Positions 7,544-16,121 of a DNA stretch of 64,000 nucleotides are shown piece after piece. The translations under genes and the position numbers were made by a program. Below the pieces are notes generated by a model. It did not search any database, had not been told where the DNA came from, and worked only from the letters and a program-made list of their open reading frames with translations. Position 1 is the first letter of the stretch. Every line of letters starts with the position of its first letter. Origin of the DNA: JACPVF01 sp964502095 (lineage in GTDB: Bacteria; Chloroflexota; Anaerolineae; Anaerolineales; Villigracilaceae); NCBI GenBank assembly GCA_964502095.1, contig CAZCUF010000001.1, positions 416,119 through 480,118 of the forward strand, written 5' to 3'.

Positions 7544-8959
7544 ATGGCAAAAACCGCAAACGATGTGCTGGCCCTGGCCAAGAAAACACAGATGGTGGAT
7601 TTCCGCTTCATAGACCTGCCGGGCACATGGCAACATTTCAGCATTCCAACCGCTGTTTTAGACGAATCGATCTTCGACGAGGGCGTCGGTTTCGACGGAT
7701 CTTCGATCCGCGGCTTCAAACCCATCAACGAGTCGGACATGCTTCTTTTCCCGGACCCGAACTCGGCTTTCATAGATCCCATCCTCGAAGTTCCTACGCT
7801 GGTGCTGATCTGCGATGTGTACGATCCAATCACCCTCCAGCCTTACGAGCGCGACCCGCGCTATGTAGCTCGCAAAGCGGAAGAATATCTGAAGAAGAGC
7901 AAACTTGCGGATGTCAGCTATTGGGGCCCGGAAGCGGAGTTCTTCATCTTCAGCGATGTCCGCTACGGCAACAGCATGAATTCCAGCTTCTATTATCTGG
8001 ATAGCCCTGAGGGCTGGTGGAAATCCGGCGAGGACCTCAAGCCGAATTTCGGCGGTCAAATTTCCGCCAAGCGCGGCTACTTCCCCACTCCGCCCGTAGA
8101 TACGCTCCAGGATATTCGCAGTAAGATCGTTCTGGCGTTGATGGAAACCGGCATAGACGTGGAAGTGCATCATCATGAAGTGGCTACGGCCGGTCAATGC
8201 GAGATTGACATGCGCTTTGACACGTTAATGGCCATGGCCGATAAAGTGGTCAAATACAAATATATTGTCAAGAATGTGGCGCGCGCCAACAACCTGACAG
8301 CCACATTCATGCCCAAGCCGCTTTTCGGCGATAACGGTTCGGGCATGCACGTTCATCAAAGCCTGTGGAGCGCGGATAAAAACCTGTTCTACGATGAGGC
8401 GGGTTATGCAGGACTATCCGAGACGGCCAAGTATTACATCGGCGGCTTGTTGAAACACGCGCCGGCCCTGCTTGCGCTGGCGGCGCCGACCAGCAATTCG
8501 TATCGCCGTTTAGTGCCGGGGTTTGAAGCGCCGGTCAACCTGGCCTATTCACAGCGCAATCGTTCCGCTATTTGCCGCATTCCAATGTATTCCAAAAGCG
8601 TCAAAGCCAAACGCATCGAATTCCGCGCGCCCGATCCCTCCTGCAACCCGTATTTATGTTTACCGGCTTTACTCATGGCGGGTTTGGACGGTATTCAAAA
8701 CAAGATCGACCCCGGCGAAGCGATGGACGTGGATCTGTACGAACTTTCGGCCGCGGAACGCAGACAGGTTAAACAAGTGCCCGGCTCGTTAAGCGAAGTT
8801 CTTGACGCGCTGGAAGCCGATCACGAGTTCCTGCTGAAAGGCGGAGTCTTCACCGGGGATTTGATCGGAACCTACATCGCATATAAACGCGAACATGAAG
8901 TGGACCCGATCCGCATGCGCCCGCATCCGTATGAGTTCATCCTGTATTTCGATGCCTGA
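7544..8959 (+). CDS. glnA: Glutamine synthetase, type I
   Basis: 471 residues, the normal length for dodecameric GSI. It joins ammonia to glutamate using ATP. Readable signatures: GFDGSSIRGF near residue 50, GPEAEFFIF, the ATP-binding region around NGSGMHVHQS, and NRSAICRIP...RIEFRAPDPSCNPY. The region equivalent to the adenylylation loop reads DVDLYELSAAE, keeping a Tyr, but whether it is modified cannot be told. The ATG at 7544 was chosen because GGAGGAAA lies eight bases upstream; a longer open frame begins at 7457 but would include the promoter. Its neighbours are not nitrogen genes, so it seems to stand alone. Confidence 0.97.
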   Translation: MAKTANDVLALAKKTQMVDFRFIDLPGTWQHFSIPTAVLDESIFDEGVGFDGSSIRGFKPINESDMLLFPDPNSAFIDPILEVPTLVLICDVYDPITLQPYERDPRYVARKAEEYLKKSKLADVSYWGPEAEFFIFSDVRYGNSMNSSFYYLDSPEGWWKSGEDLKPNFGGQISAKRGYFPTPPVDTLQDIRSKIVLALMETGIDVEVHHHEVATAGQCEIDMRFDTLMAMADKVVKYKYIVKNVARANNLTATFMPKPLFGDNGSGMHVHQSLWSADKNLFYDEAGYAGLSETAKYYIGGLLKHAPALLALAAPTSNSYRRLVPGFEAPVNLAYSQRNRSAICRIPMYSKSVKAKRIEFRAPDPSCNPYLCLPALLMAGLDGIQNKIDPGEAMDVDLYELSAAERRQVKQVPGSLSEVLDALEADHEFLLKGGVFTGDLIGTYIAYKREHEVDPIRMRPHPYEFILYFDA

Positions 8960-8987
8960 GAGTTTCAAAGATACGCGAGTGAGGAGT

Positions 8988-9025
8988 TGAAAGAGCCGAA
9001 GATAAGATAGGCCCGGCTCCTTTCA
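8988..9025 (+). terminator. Probable terminator after glnA
   Basis: Stem TGAAAGAGCCG / CGGCTCCTTTCA (one bulged C) with a 15-base loop. There is no real T-tract, so it is weaker than the other terminators here. It ends nine bases before the LysE start. Confidence 0.4.
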
Positions 9026-9033
9026 TAAATTCA

Positions 9034-9654
9034 ATGCCGCTTTTTATTTCTTCTTTCATTCTCGCCATTGCCTTCTGCGCGCCGCCTGGTGTAGTAACGG
9101 CTGAAACCGTTCGGCGCGGATTTGCGCGCGGCTTCTGGCCTGCACTGTTCGTTCAGGTTGGGTCGCTGATCGGGGATACCACCTGGGCAACTCTGGCCCT
9201 GCTCGGCGCGGCGGCATTTGTCCAAAATTGGGTCATGCGCCTGATTCTTTCGCTGGCCGGAATTGGATTCCTGCTTCACCTCGCGCTCAAATCCATTGCA
9301 GACGCGCGCAAAGCCCAAGTTCTGGGGCCAGCTTCGAGTTCGAAACGAGGCGACCTGGCCACCGGCATGTTGCTTTCTTTGGGCAATCCGTTTGCAATCG
9401 CATTTTGGGTGAGCGTCAGTACCTCCATTTTTGCCGTTGTGGGCGGCGTTCCCCAGCCGTCGCATTATCTGATTTTCTTTTCGGCATTTTTTCTAGGTTT
9501 GATTCTTTGGTGCTTCTTGCTGGCCGGGCTGATCGCCTGGGGGCGTCGATTCGTCACCCCCGCGTTTTTTCGCTGGGTGAATTTGGCCTGCGGACTCACA
9601 CTGGGCGCGTTCGCCATTCAACTCAGCTGGCGGCTCTGGCTGATCATACGCTGA
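9034..9654 (+). CDS. LysE/RhtB-family amino acid exporter
   Basis: 206 residues with about six transmembrane helices. The N-terminal half has the LysE/RhtB order: the first helix (ISSFILAIAFCAPPGVVTAETVRRGFARGFW), then LVQVGSLIGDTTWATLALLG, and later a LGNPFAIAFWVSV stretch matching the family N-P-x-A-x-x-F/W signature. Such proteins export amino acids or related metabolites. No convincing ribosome binding site precedes the ATG. The gene lies between glnA and a histidine kinase on the same strand. The substrate is unknown. Confidence 0.8.
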   Translation: MPLFISSFILAIAFCAPPGVVTAETVRRGFARGFWPALFVQVGSLIGDTTWATLALLGAAAFVQNWVMRLILSLAGIGFLLHLALKSIADARKAQVLGPASSSKRGDLATGMLLSLGNPFAIAFWVSVSTSIFAVVGGVPQPSHYLIFFSAFFLGLILWCFLLAGLIAWGRRFVTPAFFRWVNLACGLTLGAFAIQLSWRLWLIIR

Positions 9655-9688
9655 CCCAAACCCGCATGGGTTACAATCCAGTGAACCC

Positions 9689-11959
9689 ATGAAGAAAAAA
9701 GTTCGCCCATCGCTTTCAAAAAGCGAAACTCGATTTTTAGAGACTTTGAACGATCTCGAGCGGATCGGCGCCGCGCTTAACCGCTTCGACTCGAACGATG
9801 CCAGCCGGCTCGCGTCGAATTTGAAGCTGGTGGCCGAGGCGGTCGTTCGAGCAGTAACCGATTCATCCGCCGCGATCTATTTGTACGATCGGGCAAGTAA
9901 CTCGTTCGAAAGTGAATCGCACATTGCGGCAGAGCCGGATACGCATAAAAAAATATCGGACGCGGAGAACACGCCGCGTCCCAATGGATTAGGAATGCGC
10001 GCCATTCAGCACGTACAGCGCTGTTCGTCTTTTGAAGAAACCGATCTCACGCTCCGTCCGGCGCTGACCGCCAGCGGCGTGAAAGCAGTGATCTGCCAGC
10101 CGCTGATCGTCGCGGAACAGGCGGCGGGCGTTTTGTACGTTTACCTTTATCAGCCGCGCCAACTCACGCCCATTGAAGACCGCTTATTGAATCATCTCGC
10201 CCGGCTGGCCGCCATGGCTGTTCATCAAGCGCGGCAATCCGCCGAAGACTCATCCAGCCTGACCCGCAAAGAGGAGGAACTAAACCGCTTGCGCCGGGCT
10301 GGTTTGCTGATTTCCTCACGTTTGCGCCTCGAAGAGACTCTCGAAGCCATTTTGCAAATGGCGCTGGAAATGACTCACGCGCAGTATGGCATCTTCCGCC
10401 TGCTCGATAAAAGCGGCGAATTCCTGCATACGCGCGCTGTGGGCGGCGATTATTTGGATCGGCCGATGGTGGAAAGACTTTCGGTAAACGGACAGAGCAT
10501 CATGGCCTATGCGGCGCGCACCCGCCAGTCCCTGCTCATTCCCGATCTGCGCGAAGAGCCGTGGTCCAAAATTTATTATCCGCTGGACGCCGGTTTGAAA
10601 ATGCGCTCCGAACTGGCAGTACCGCTGATCAACGCCAGCGGAAGGCTGGAAGGTGTGCTGAATTTGGAAAGTCAGCGACTGCGCGCCTTCAGCGAAGAGG
10701 ACAGCCATCTTCTGCAGTCGCTGGCCACCTATGCCGTCACTGCCATTCAGGAAGTGCGGTTGCTCGACGCGTTGCAGGAGGTCGCGCAACTACTTCTCTC
10801 ACAGCCGCTCCAAAAAGTTCTCGACCACCTTTGCTCGGCGGCAGATGATCTGCTCAACGCCGCCTCCAGCGCCATCTGGCTGCTTAACGATGCGGATGAG
10901 TTGACGCTGACCGCCTCCAGCGGAGACAGCACGCCGGGAATCAAACTGCCGCTTCGGGGGAGTCTGACCGGGCAAGCCGTCCTGGAAAAAAGGCCGATTG
11001 CGGTTGACGATCTTCGGTCCGACCCGCGCGCTTTCAAATTCGATTCAACCCGCGCCGATAACTGGTCGCGCGCCCTGATCGTTCCCCTGCTGACGGGCGA
11101 TCACGGACAGGCGCTCGGCGCGTTCAGCGTCATCGGCACCGACGCGGACGCGGGCCGTTTCACTGAATCGGAATGGGATGAAAAAGTGCTGACCTTTCTC
11201 GCCAATTACGCGGTGCTCGCCATCCAAAACGAAGCGCGTCAGCAGGCACTGCGCGCCTCGCAGGAACAACGCTGGCTGGCGGAAACTTTCGCGGCCGTGG
11301 GCGATATCTCATCCAACCTACTGCATAACATGAACAACAAAGTCGGCACGATTCCCGTGCGCGTGCAGACCATTCAAGACAAGTATCGCGCCGTGCTCGA
11401 CTCCGACGCGTATCTGGCGAATAACTTGAAAGAGATCGAACGCTGTGCGATGGAAGCCATGCAGATCGTACAGGAAAACCTTTCGCACCTGCGCCCCATT
11501 CGCATGGAACCAGTGCATGTTGCGCCGCGCATCACGGAGGCTATTCACGCCGCGCAACTGCCCGCGGAGATTCAAGTTAAGCTTGCAGGGTTGGACAACT
11601 TGCCGCTGGTCACTGCCGGAGGGCAAAGCCTGATCTTCGTGTTCAAGAATCTGATCGAGAACGCGGCGGAAGCCATGCGCGGTCAGGGACAGATCGACAT
11701 CAAAGGAACTTCCGATGCGGACTGGGTCGAGATCACGGTCACAGACAGCGGGCCGGGCATCATTCCCGAATTTCACGATCAAATTTTCGAATTGGATTTC
11801 TCCGGCCAGTCTGCCATGCGCCCCGGAAAGCTTGGTTTTGGCTTATGGTGGGTGAAAAATCTGATGACTCGGCTCGGCGGTTCGGTCAATATAGAAAGCG
11901 ATGGCGAACACGGCGCCACATTTCGCCTGCGTTTGCCGCGCGCGGAAATCAAGGGCTAG
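9689..11959 (+). CDS. Soluble multi-GAF sensor histidine kinase
   Basis: 756 residues without transmembrane segments. Three GAF-like domains can be traced (about 25-175, 195-355 and 365-515), followed by a kinase core. The phosphoacceptor region reads SSNLLHNMNNKVGTIP, an HxxNN type closer to NtrB-like kinases than to the usual HELRTPL. The ATPase has the N box (NLIENAAEAM), G1 (VTDSGPGI) and G2 (GFGLWWVK). GAF domains may bind small ligands or chromophores; no chromophore Cys can be assigned safely. The response regulator gene starts two bases after its stop, so the pair is almost certainly a two-component system sensing a cytoplasmic signal. Confidence 0.9.
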   Translation: MKKKVRPSLSKSETRFLETLNDLERIGAALNRFDSNDASRLASNLKLVAEAVVRAVTDSSAAIYLYDRASNSFESESHIAAEPDTHKKISDAENTPRPNGLGMRAIQHVQRCSSFEETDLTLRPALTASGVKAVICQPLIVAEQAAGVLYVYLYQPRQLTPIEDRLLNHLARLAAMAVHQARQSAEDSSSLTRKEEELNRLRRAGLLISSRLRLEETLEAILQMALEMTHAQYGIFRLLDKSGEFLHTRAVGGDYLDRPMVERLSVNGQSIMAYAARTRQSLLIPDLREEPWSKIYYPLDAGLKMRSELAVPLINASGRLEGVLNLESQRLRAFSEEDSHLLQSLATYAVTAIQEVRLLDALQEVAQLLLSQPLQKVLDHLCSAADDLLNAASSAIWLLNDADELTLTASSGDSTPGIKLPLRGSLTGQAVLEKRPIAVDDLRSDPRAFKFDSTRADNWSRALIVPLLTGDHGQALGAFSVIGTDADAGRFTESEWDEKVLTFLANYAVLAIQNEARQQALRASQEQRWLAETFAAVGDISSNLLHNMNNKVGTIPVRVQTIQDKYRAVLDSDAYLANNLKEIERCAMEAMQIVQENLSHLRPIRMEPVHVAPRITEAIHAAQLPAEIQVKLAGLDNLPLVTAGGQSLIFVFKNLIENAAEAMRGQGQIDIKGTSDADWVEITVTDSGPGIIPEFHDQIFELDFSGQSAMRPGKLGFGLWWVKNLMTRLGGSVNIESDGEHGATFRLRLPRAEIKG

Positions 11960-11961
11960 AT

Positions 11962-13044
11962 ATGCCGGCGTCCTTATTGCGCGCGCTCGTTGTGGAAGAT
12001 GATCTTTCCTGGCAACAAATCCTGGGCGAAATCCTTTCAGACTCCGGCCTTGCAGTGGACACCGCGCAAAATTTGGAAGACGCAGTTCAACTCCTGAAAG
12101 CTCAAACCCACCGGCTGGCTGTGGTGGACTTGTCACTTTCCCCAAAAGATCATAACGATCAGGAGGGACTGCGCGTACTGGATGCCGTCCGCAAACTCGA
12201 CCCAAACTGCCGCACCATTCTCCTGACGGGGTTTGCCACCGTTGAATTGGCCGTTGCCTCACTGACGGATTACGGCGCGTTCACTTTCCTGCGCAAGGAA
12301 AATTTTCAGCGCGCTCAGTTCCGCGAGATCATCGGCCGCGTGCTGGTCAGCGCGCCGGGGCAGAAAGCGCGCATCCTTTCCTCCGCCGAAACTTCCTTTA
12401 GGGAATCGGATCGCGCACAGGAAGACGCGGGCAGGACGAAGGAAAAAGCGTTGGTCGTGGAAGATGACGCGGGCTGGCGCAGTATTCTCGAAGAACTCGT
12501 CCAGGATGCGGGCTATCAAGTGCGCGCCTGCTCCAGTTATGGCGATGCCATCGGACATTTACGCCGCGGGAATTTCGCGCTGGCTGTGATCGATCTCTCT
12601 CTGAAAGGGCCGGGCGGAGTCCGCTCGAAAACGAAAGCGGCCAATGAACATTTGGATGGTTATCAACTGCTGGCTGTGACTCATTCCAGAAATATTCCCA
12701 CAGTGGTGGTGAGCGGCGCCGGCGAACCGGAACTGATTCGAAAAACCTACTCGGATTATGCCATCGCGGCTTATATCGAAAAACAGACTTTCGACCGCGC
12801 CCTATTCCGCCGCATGCTCGAAGAAGCGCATCTTGCCTACCATTCGCGCAATGAACTGGGCGCGCTGACCGAGCGCGAACGCGAAGTACTCGAATTGCTG
12901 GCACAGGGACTCACCAACAAGGAAATCGGCGAAAAACTGGTCATCACCACCAACACGGTCAAGCGGCATTTAAAAGCCATCTTCGAAAAGCTGAACGTGC
13001 ACACACGCTCCGCCGCTACCGCCAAAATCACCGGCGCGAAATGA
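11962..13044 (+). CDS. Response regulator with two receiver domains and a LuxR-type HTH
   Basis: 360 residues. Receiver 1 (about 1-125) has ALVVEDDLSW and probable phosphoacceptor Asp in AVVDLSLSP. Receiver 2 (about 155-285) has ALVVEDDAGW and AVIDLSLKG. The C-terminal LuxR/NarL helix-turn-helix reads LTEREREVLELLAQGLTNKE, then TVKRHLKAIFEKLNVHTR. The frame extends upstream to 11845 inside the kinase gene, but the ATG at 11962, two bases past the kinase stop, starts directly at the first receiver and was chosen. Two receivers in tandem on one LuxR regulator is uncommon and suggests either a phosphorelay or integration of two inputs. Confidence 0.9.
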   Translation: MPASLLRALVVEDDLSWQQILGEILSDSGLAVDTAQNLEDAVQLLKAQTHRLAVVDLSLSPKDHNDQEGLRVLDAVRKLDPNCRTILLTGFATVELAVASLTDYGAFTFLRKENFQRAQFREIIGRVLVSAPGQKARILSSAETSFRESDRAQEDAGRTKEKALVVEDDAGWRSILEELVQDAGYQVRACSSYGDAIGHLRRGNFALAVIDLSLKGPGGVRSKTKAANEHLDGYQLLAVTHSRNIPTVVVSGAGEPELIRKTYSDYAIAAYIEKQTFDRALFRRMLEEAHLAYHSRNELGALTEREREVLELLAQGLTNKEIGEKLVITTNTVKRHLKAIFEKLNVHTRSAATAKITGAK

Positions 13045-13059
13045 TCCCTTCTTAAACAA

Positions 13060-13087
13060 AGAAGCCAGCTTTTTCGCGCTGGCTTCT
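13060..13087. terminator. Bidirectional terminator between convergent genes
   Basis: 10-bp stem AGAAGCCAGC / GCTGGCTTCT with a TTTTTCGC loop, placed between convergent genes, with TGTAATTT on one side and TTTGTTT on the other. Confidence 0.75.
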
Positions 13088-13109
13088 GTAATTTATTGCC
13101 TTTTGCCGA

Positions 13110-13775
13110 TTACGGGATGCGGTAGCTCGCGATCACGTCGTTCAATGGACCCGAATATTGATCTTCCGCGCTGTTCGACCATTCCACCGTGAACATCAGG
13201 AAGGTCTTGCGATCATTGCCGCGGATCTCGAAGAAGGAAATTCCCGAATAGCCGCCCGCCTTGGAAGACCATGTGAGACGCTCACTGCCATCCTTTTGAA
13301 TGCTGTCATCCGAAACGCGGATGTCGCCTTCTTTGCCCGTATTGCTATAGAACTGATTGAGGATATAGAGCGCGAACTGTCCGTTATCTTTGCCTGTGAA
13401 CGGTTTGTCGTCGTTATAAACGATATTCTCGACCAACGCGTTTTTGTCGGGGGATGTGAAGGTATCGATGTAGTAATAGTTGTTGGTCTGATCGACAGTT
13501 TGCTCGTAGGTCCAATCCGCTGGCAGATCGATGGCATACAACTTATTCTGATCGGTGAATGTTTGTAAACCGCCAGAATTGGAAGGCTGTTGCGGTACGG
13601 GAGTGGGTTGGGATGGCTGTTGCGGGACAGGGGTGGGTTGGGATGGTTGTTGTGGAACCAAAGTTGGTTGTTGAATCGGCGCCTGAGTGGGAGATGCGCC
13701 GCCACTGCACGCCAGACTCACCATCACCATCAAGGCCACAAATGCAAACAAACGTAACAATCCTTGTTTATTCAT
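13110..13775 (-). CDS. Secreted lipoprotein with Pro/Gln repeat linker
   Basis: 221 residues. The N-terminus is a lipoprotein signal: MNKQGLLRLF, a hydrophobic core, then SLACSGG with the lipid-modified Cys. A linker of three PQQPSQPTPV-like units follows, then a globular domain of about 150 residues (from QTFTDQNKLYAIDLPADWTY to the end) resembling the PsbP/LpqN-like or DUF-type domains of secreted lipoproteins, though I cannot assign a family. The ATG at 13775 is preceded by AGAGGAGAA; a longer frame to 13847 lacks a signal-peptide start. It is alone on its strand, with a terminator at its 3' side. Confidence 0.75.
   Translation of the reverse strand: MNKQGLLRLFAFVALMVMVSLACSGGASPTQAPIQQPTLVPQQPSQPTPVPQQPSQPTPVPQQPSNSGGLQTFTDQNKLYAIDLPADWTYEQTVDQTNNYYYIDTFTSPDKNALVENIVYNDDKPFTGKDNGQFALYILNQFYSNTGKEGDIRVSDDSIQKDGSERLTWSSKAGGYSGISFFEIRGNDRKTFLMFTVEWSNSAEDQYSGPLNDVIASYRIP
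13585..13674 (-). repeat. 30-bp tandem repeat coding for the lipoprotein linker
   Basis: Three tandem units of 30 bases (the third is degenerate) encode Pro/Gln/Ser/Thr linker units. They lie in frame inside the lipoprotein gene and may vary in number between strains. Confidence 0.7.
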
Positions 13776-13865
13776 GAAATTCTCCTCTTTCCGGTTTTTC
13801 CGTTGAAAATTTTTGCGGATTATAAAGAACTTTGATGAGACAGGCAAGCCCGACTTTGGTTCGAG

Positions 13866-14354
13866 TCAATGAAGCAGTACGATTTTAGTGGCGCGAAACG
13901 CCAGGTTCGGCAATGCATCGCGCGCAAACCATTCGGCCCCGTCGGCATCGTCGGCGGGATGCAAATTTCCACTGACGACTTCCGCCGCATAAACGATGAC
14001 AAAATCCGCGCCGCGCGCGTGCTCGCGCCCGGCAATCACGTCCACCAGCCGCGTCACGCGGACCGTCAGACCTGTTTCCTCCAAACATTCGCGTGCCGCC
14101 GCCTGGGCCGGGTCCTCTCCCGCGTCGATGAAACCGGCAGGCAGAGTCCACGCCCCGCGATAAGGTTCATTGACGCGCCGCACCAACAACACGCGGCCAT
14201 CCTGTTCGATCAGAACGGCCGCGGCCACCTTCGGGTCGGCAAAATAGATCCAACCGCATTGATGGCACACCGGGTGCATTTTTCCGAAATGCGGCTCATA
14301 GGTCACTGCCGCGCCGCAACGCGGACAAAATTTTATTTCATCTTCGCTCGCCAT
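13866..14354 (-). CDS. NUDIX hydrolase with N-terminal zinc ribbon
   Basis: 162 residues. A zinc ribbon is formed by Cys10, Cys13, Cys30 and Cys33. The Nudix box spans residues 74-96 and matches GX5EX7REUXEEXGU (begins GFIDAGEDP, ends CLEETGL). Enzymes of this build (NudC-like or ADP-ribose pyrophosphatase-like) hydrolyse nucleoside diphosphates linked to another group; the substrate is not deducible. Its start lies 22 bases inside the 3' end of the anti-sigma gene, so it is probably co-transcribed as the third gene of the sigma/anti-sigma unit. Confidence 0.9.
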   Translation of the reverse strand: MASEDEIKFCPRCGAAVTYEPHFGKMHPVCHQCGWIYFADPKVAAAVLIEQDGRVLLVRRVNEPYRGAWTLPAGFIDAGEDPAQAAARECLEETGLTVRVTRLVDVIAGREHARGADFVIVYAAEVVSGNLHPADDADGAEWFARDALPNLAFRATKIVLLH

Positions 14355-15016
14355 GATCGCTCAGACACCGCGCGCAGAACCCACGTCAGGCCGCCAAAGA
14401 TCAGCGCCGCGGCCAACAGAATCACTTCCCACGCAACCGGAATCGGCGCGGAGGATGCCGGGACAGTTCGGGATTGATTTTGGTCCATCGCAGGCGGCTG
14501 TTGAGGAGCGGCAAACTTCGACATGACTTCGGGGGTTTCAGTTGGGATGATTTGCTCATTTCCCTGTGGAACAGACTGGAAAGCGGGCGCTTCCGTCGCC
14601 GCCGGAGCTTGAGTGCCCAACGATTCGACGCCGCCTTCCGGGCCTCCCCCACCGCCCATTCCATAAACAGCGGCGGGCGCGGGAGCCGCGGCGAAACGCG
14701 GCGTCAATGTATTCGCCGCGAAGGAAAAGACCAGCAGAACGCTCGCCAGTACGGTGGCGAATCTCAGCGCCGGATACGCGCGCGGCAGAGGCGGTTTTAC
14801 GCCTGCCATTTTAGGAGTTAATGTAAAGTTACGCGGGGCGCGTCTTGAGGGGAGTTTGCGAAGCAACGCGCGGGATTGGGTTAAGTCTTTTAAAACGGCG
14901 CGCAGGTTCGGGTCCAATTCGAGGCGGGCTTCGAGCCGCGCCGAGTCATTTTGCGAAAGCTTTCCATCCAGATAGGCCGATAATTGTTCCGCGTCTTTAA
15001 AGGAAGGGTTGCTCAT
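14333..15016 (-). CDS. Putative membrane anti-sigma factor
   Basis: 227 residues, directly after an ECF sigma gene with a four-base overlap. The N-terminal ~60 residues resemble the helical anti-sigma domain (FKDAEQLSAYLDGKLS, then RLEARLELDPNLRAVLKDL). A transmembrane helix follows near residues 85-105, then a Gly/Pro/Ala-rich outer region, and a second helix near 190-215 with a basic end. The HxxxCxxC zinc motif of ZAS anti-sigma factors is absent, so binding would be of the zinc-free type. The assignment rests on position and N-terminal pattern. It would hold the sigma factor at the membrane until a signal arrives. Confidence 0.75.
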   Translation of the reverse strand: MSNPSFKDAEQLSAYLDGKLSQNDSARLEARLELDPNLRAVLKDLTQSRALLRKLPSRRAPRNFTLTPKMAGVKPPLPRAYPALRFATVLASVLLVFSFAANTLTPRFAAAPAPAAVYGMGGGGGPEGGVESLGTQAPAATEAPAFQSVPQGNEQIIPTETPEVMSKFAAPQQPPAMDQNQSRTVPASSAPIPVAWEVILLAAALIFGGLTWVLRAVSERSWRAKMK

Positions 15017-15618
15017 AGTTGCTCTTCTTCCAGACGAAACGCGGCAGGCAAAAGTTCCGCGAAGCCTTGCAGGCAGTCGCGCAAACGCAGTCGCGCGCGC
15101 GCCAGGCGGCTCTTGATGGTGCCAAGCGGCACGCGCACAGAGCTTGCCACTTCGGTGTAATCAAGGCCTTGAATATCGGCTAACACCACTACGGCACGAA
15201 ATTCGGTCGGCAGGGCGTCGAGACAATGCTGAATGGCGTGCTCGAGTTCATCGGCCTCGGCTTCCTGTTCGGGTGAGAGATTCGGATCGGCCAGCCAGCG
15301 CGGGGATTCGATTTCTTCGCCCTCGTCCGATTCAATTTCGAGTGGAACGGAGGGGCGGCGTTTTCTGCGGCGCAGTTCATCGTAGCAAAGATTGGTGACC
15401 GTGCGTAACAGCCATGCTTTGAAAGAGCCGCCGCGAAAGGTGTTGATGTTGCGAAACGCGGAGATGAAGGCATCCTGCGCGGCGTCCGCGGCCTGATCGT
15501 CATCGCCGAGGATGCGTAAGGCCGTGTTAAACAAAATGTCCTGGTAATGAATCACCAGGGAATTGAAAGCGTCCAGGTTTCCGCGCTGAGCCTCGCGGAT
15601 AAGGGCGGGTTCGTTCAT
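15013..15618 (-). CDS. ECF-type RNA polymerase sigma factor
   Basis: 201 residues. Region 2 covers about residues 10-80 (FNSLVIHYQDILFNTALRIL, then DAAQDAFISAFRNI and FKAWLLRTVTNLCYDELRRR). Region 4 covers about 125-185 (LPTEFRAVVVLADIQGLDY, then VPLGTIKSRLARAR). An acidic linker (EIESDEGEEIESP) lies between them. ECF factors direct RNA polymerase to stress or envelope promoters. The downstream membrane anti-sigma gene overlaps its stop by four bases. No -35/-10 autoregulatory promoter could be recognised with confidence. Confidence 0.93.
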   Translation of the reverse strand: MNEPALIREAQRGNLDAFNSLVIHYQDILFNTALRILGDDDQAADAAQDAFISAFRNINTFRGGSFKAWLLRTVTNLCYDELRRRKRRPSVPLEIESDEGEEIESPRWLADPNLSPEQEAEADELEHAIQHCLDALPTEFRAVVVLADIQGLDYTEVASSVRVPLGTIKSRLARARLRLRDCLQGFAELLPAAFRLEEEQL

Positions 15619-15689
15619 GAAGATTATTTTATCATGCCGTATCGTCTGGCAGATCGGGCGAGCTTAATGGATGTGAATTCGGATTCGAT

Positions 15690-16076
15690 TCACAGAATTT
15701 TGCGGTTGGACAAAAAGATTGCCAGGCCGCGCCAGATCAACAACCCCAGGGCGGATGTGGCGCTTAGCACCACACCAAAAATGGGAATGATCGGCGCGTT
15801 GAGAATGAGTCCGCGCAAGACTACGGCAAACGTTCCCGCAAAGACCATAACCAAAACAGGCCGCCAAAGTTGTTTGGCATCGGAATAGGTTTCTGAATTA
15901 AAAAGCCCAAACCCCGGCGCGAGCAGGAACCAGCCTATTAATAAAGGAATGAAGGTAATCATCATGCGCGGCAGGAAGGAAAGACCGGTTTCGTCATGAG
16001 TGGCAAAGCCGATGAAGGTAACGATGGCCAGCGCCGCAACGTCACCGAGAGCAAGAATGGTTTTGTTTTTCATCAT
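15690..16076 (-). CDS. DUF3054 membrane protein
   Basis: 128 residues with four predicted helices. The sequence matches the DUF3054 pattern, with ALGDVAALAIVTFIGFATHD at the N-terminus, IGWFLLAPGFGLF in the middle and a RGLILNAPIIPIFG loop. No function is known for this family. The start may be the first Met or the second (one codon later). The gene lies between lysS and the sigma unit on the same strand, with 45 bases to lysS, so it may be on the lysS transcript. Confidence 0.75.
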   Translation of the reverse strand: MMKNKTILALGDVAALAIVTFIGFATHDETGLSFLPRMMITFIPLLIGWFLLAPGFGLFNSETYSDAKQLWRPVLVMVFAGTFAVVLRGLILNAPIIPIFGVVLSATSALGLLIWRGLAIFLSNRKIL

Positions 16077-16121
16077 GTAATCCGTAGAGGGGCAATTTGT
16101 TGGACTGCCCCTGTCATTGAT

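Noticed and set aside
13585..13674. Possible short CRISPR-like array
   Set aside because: The repeat units are contiguous without spacers and encode an in-frame Pro/Gln linker.
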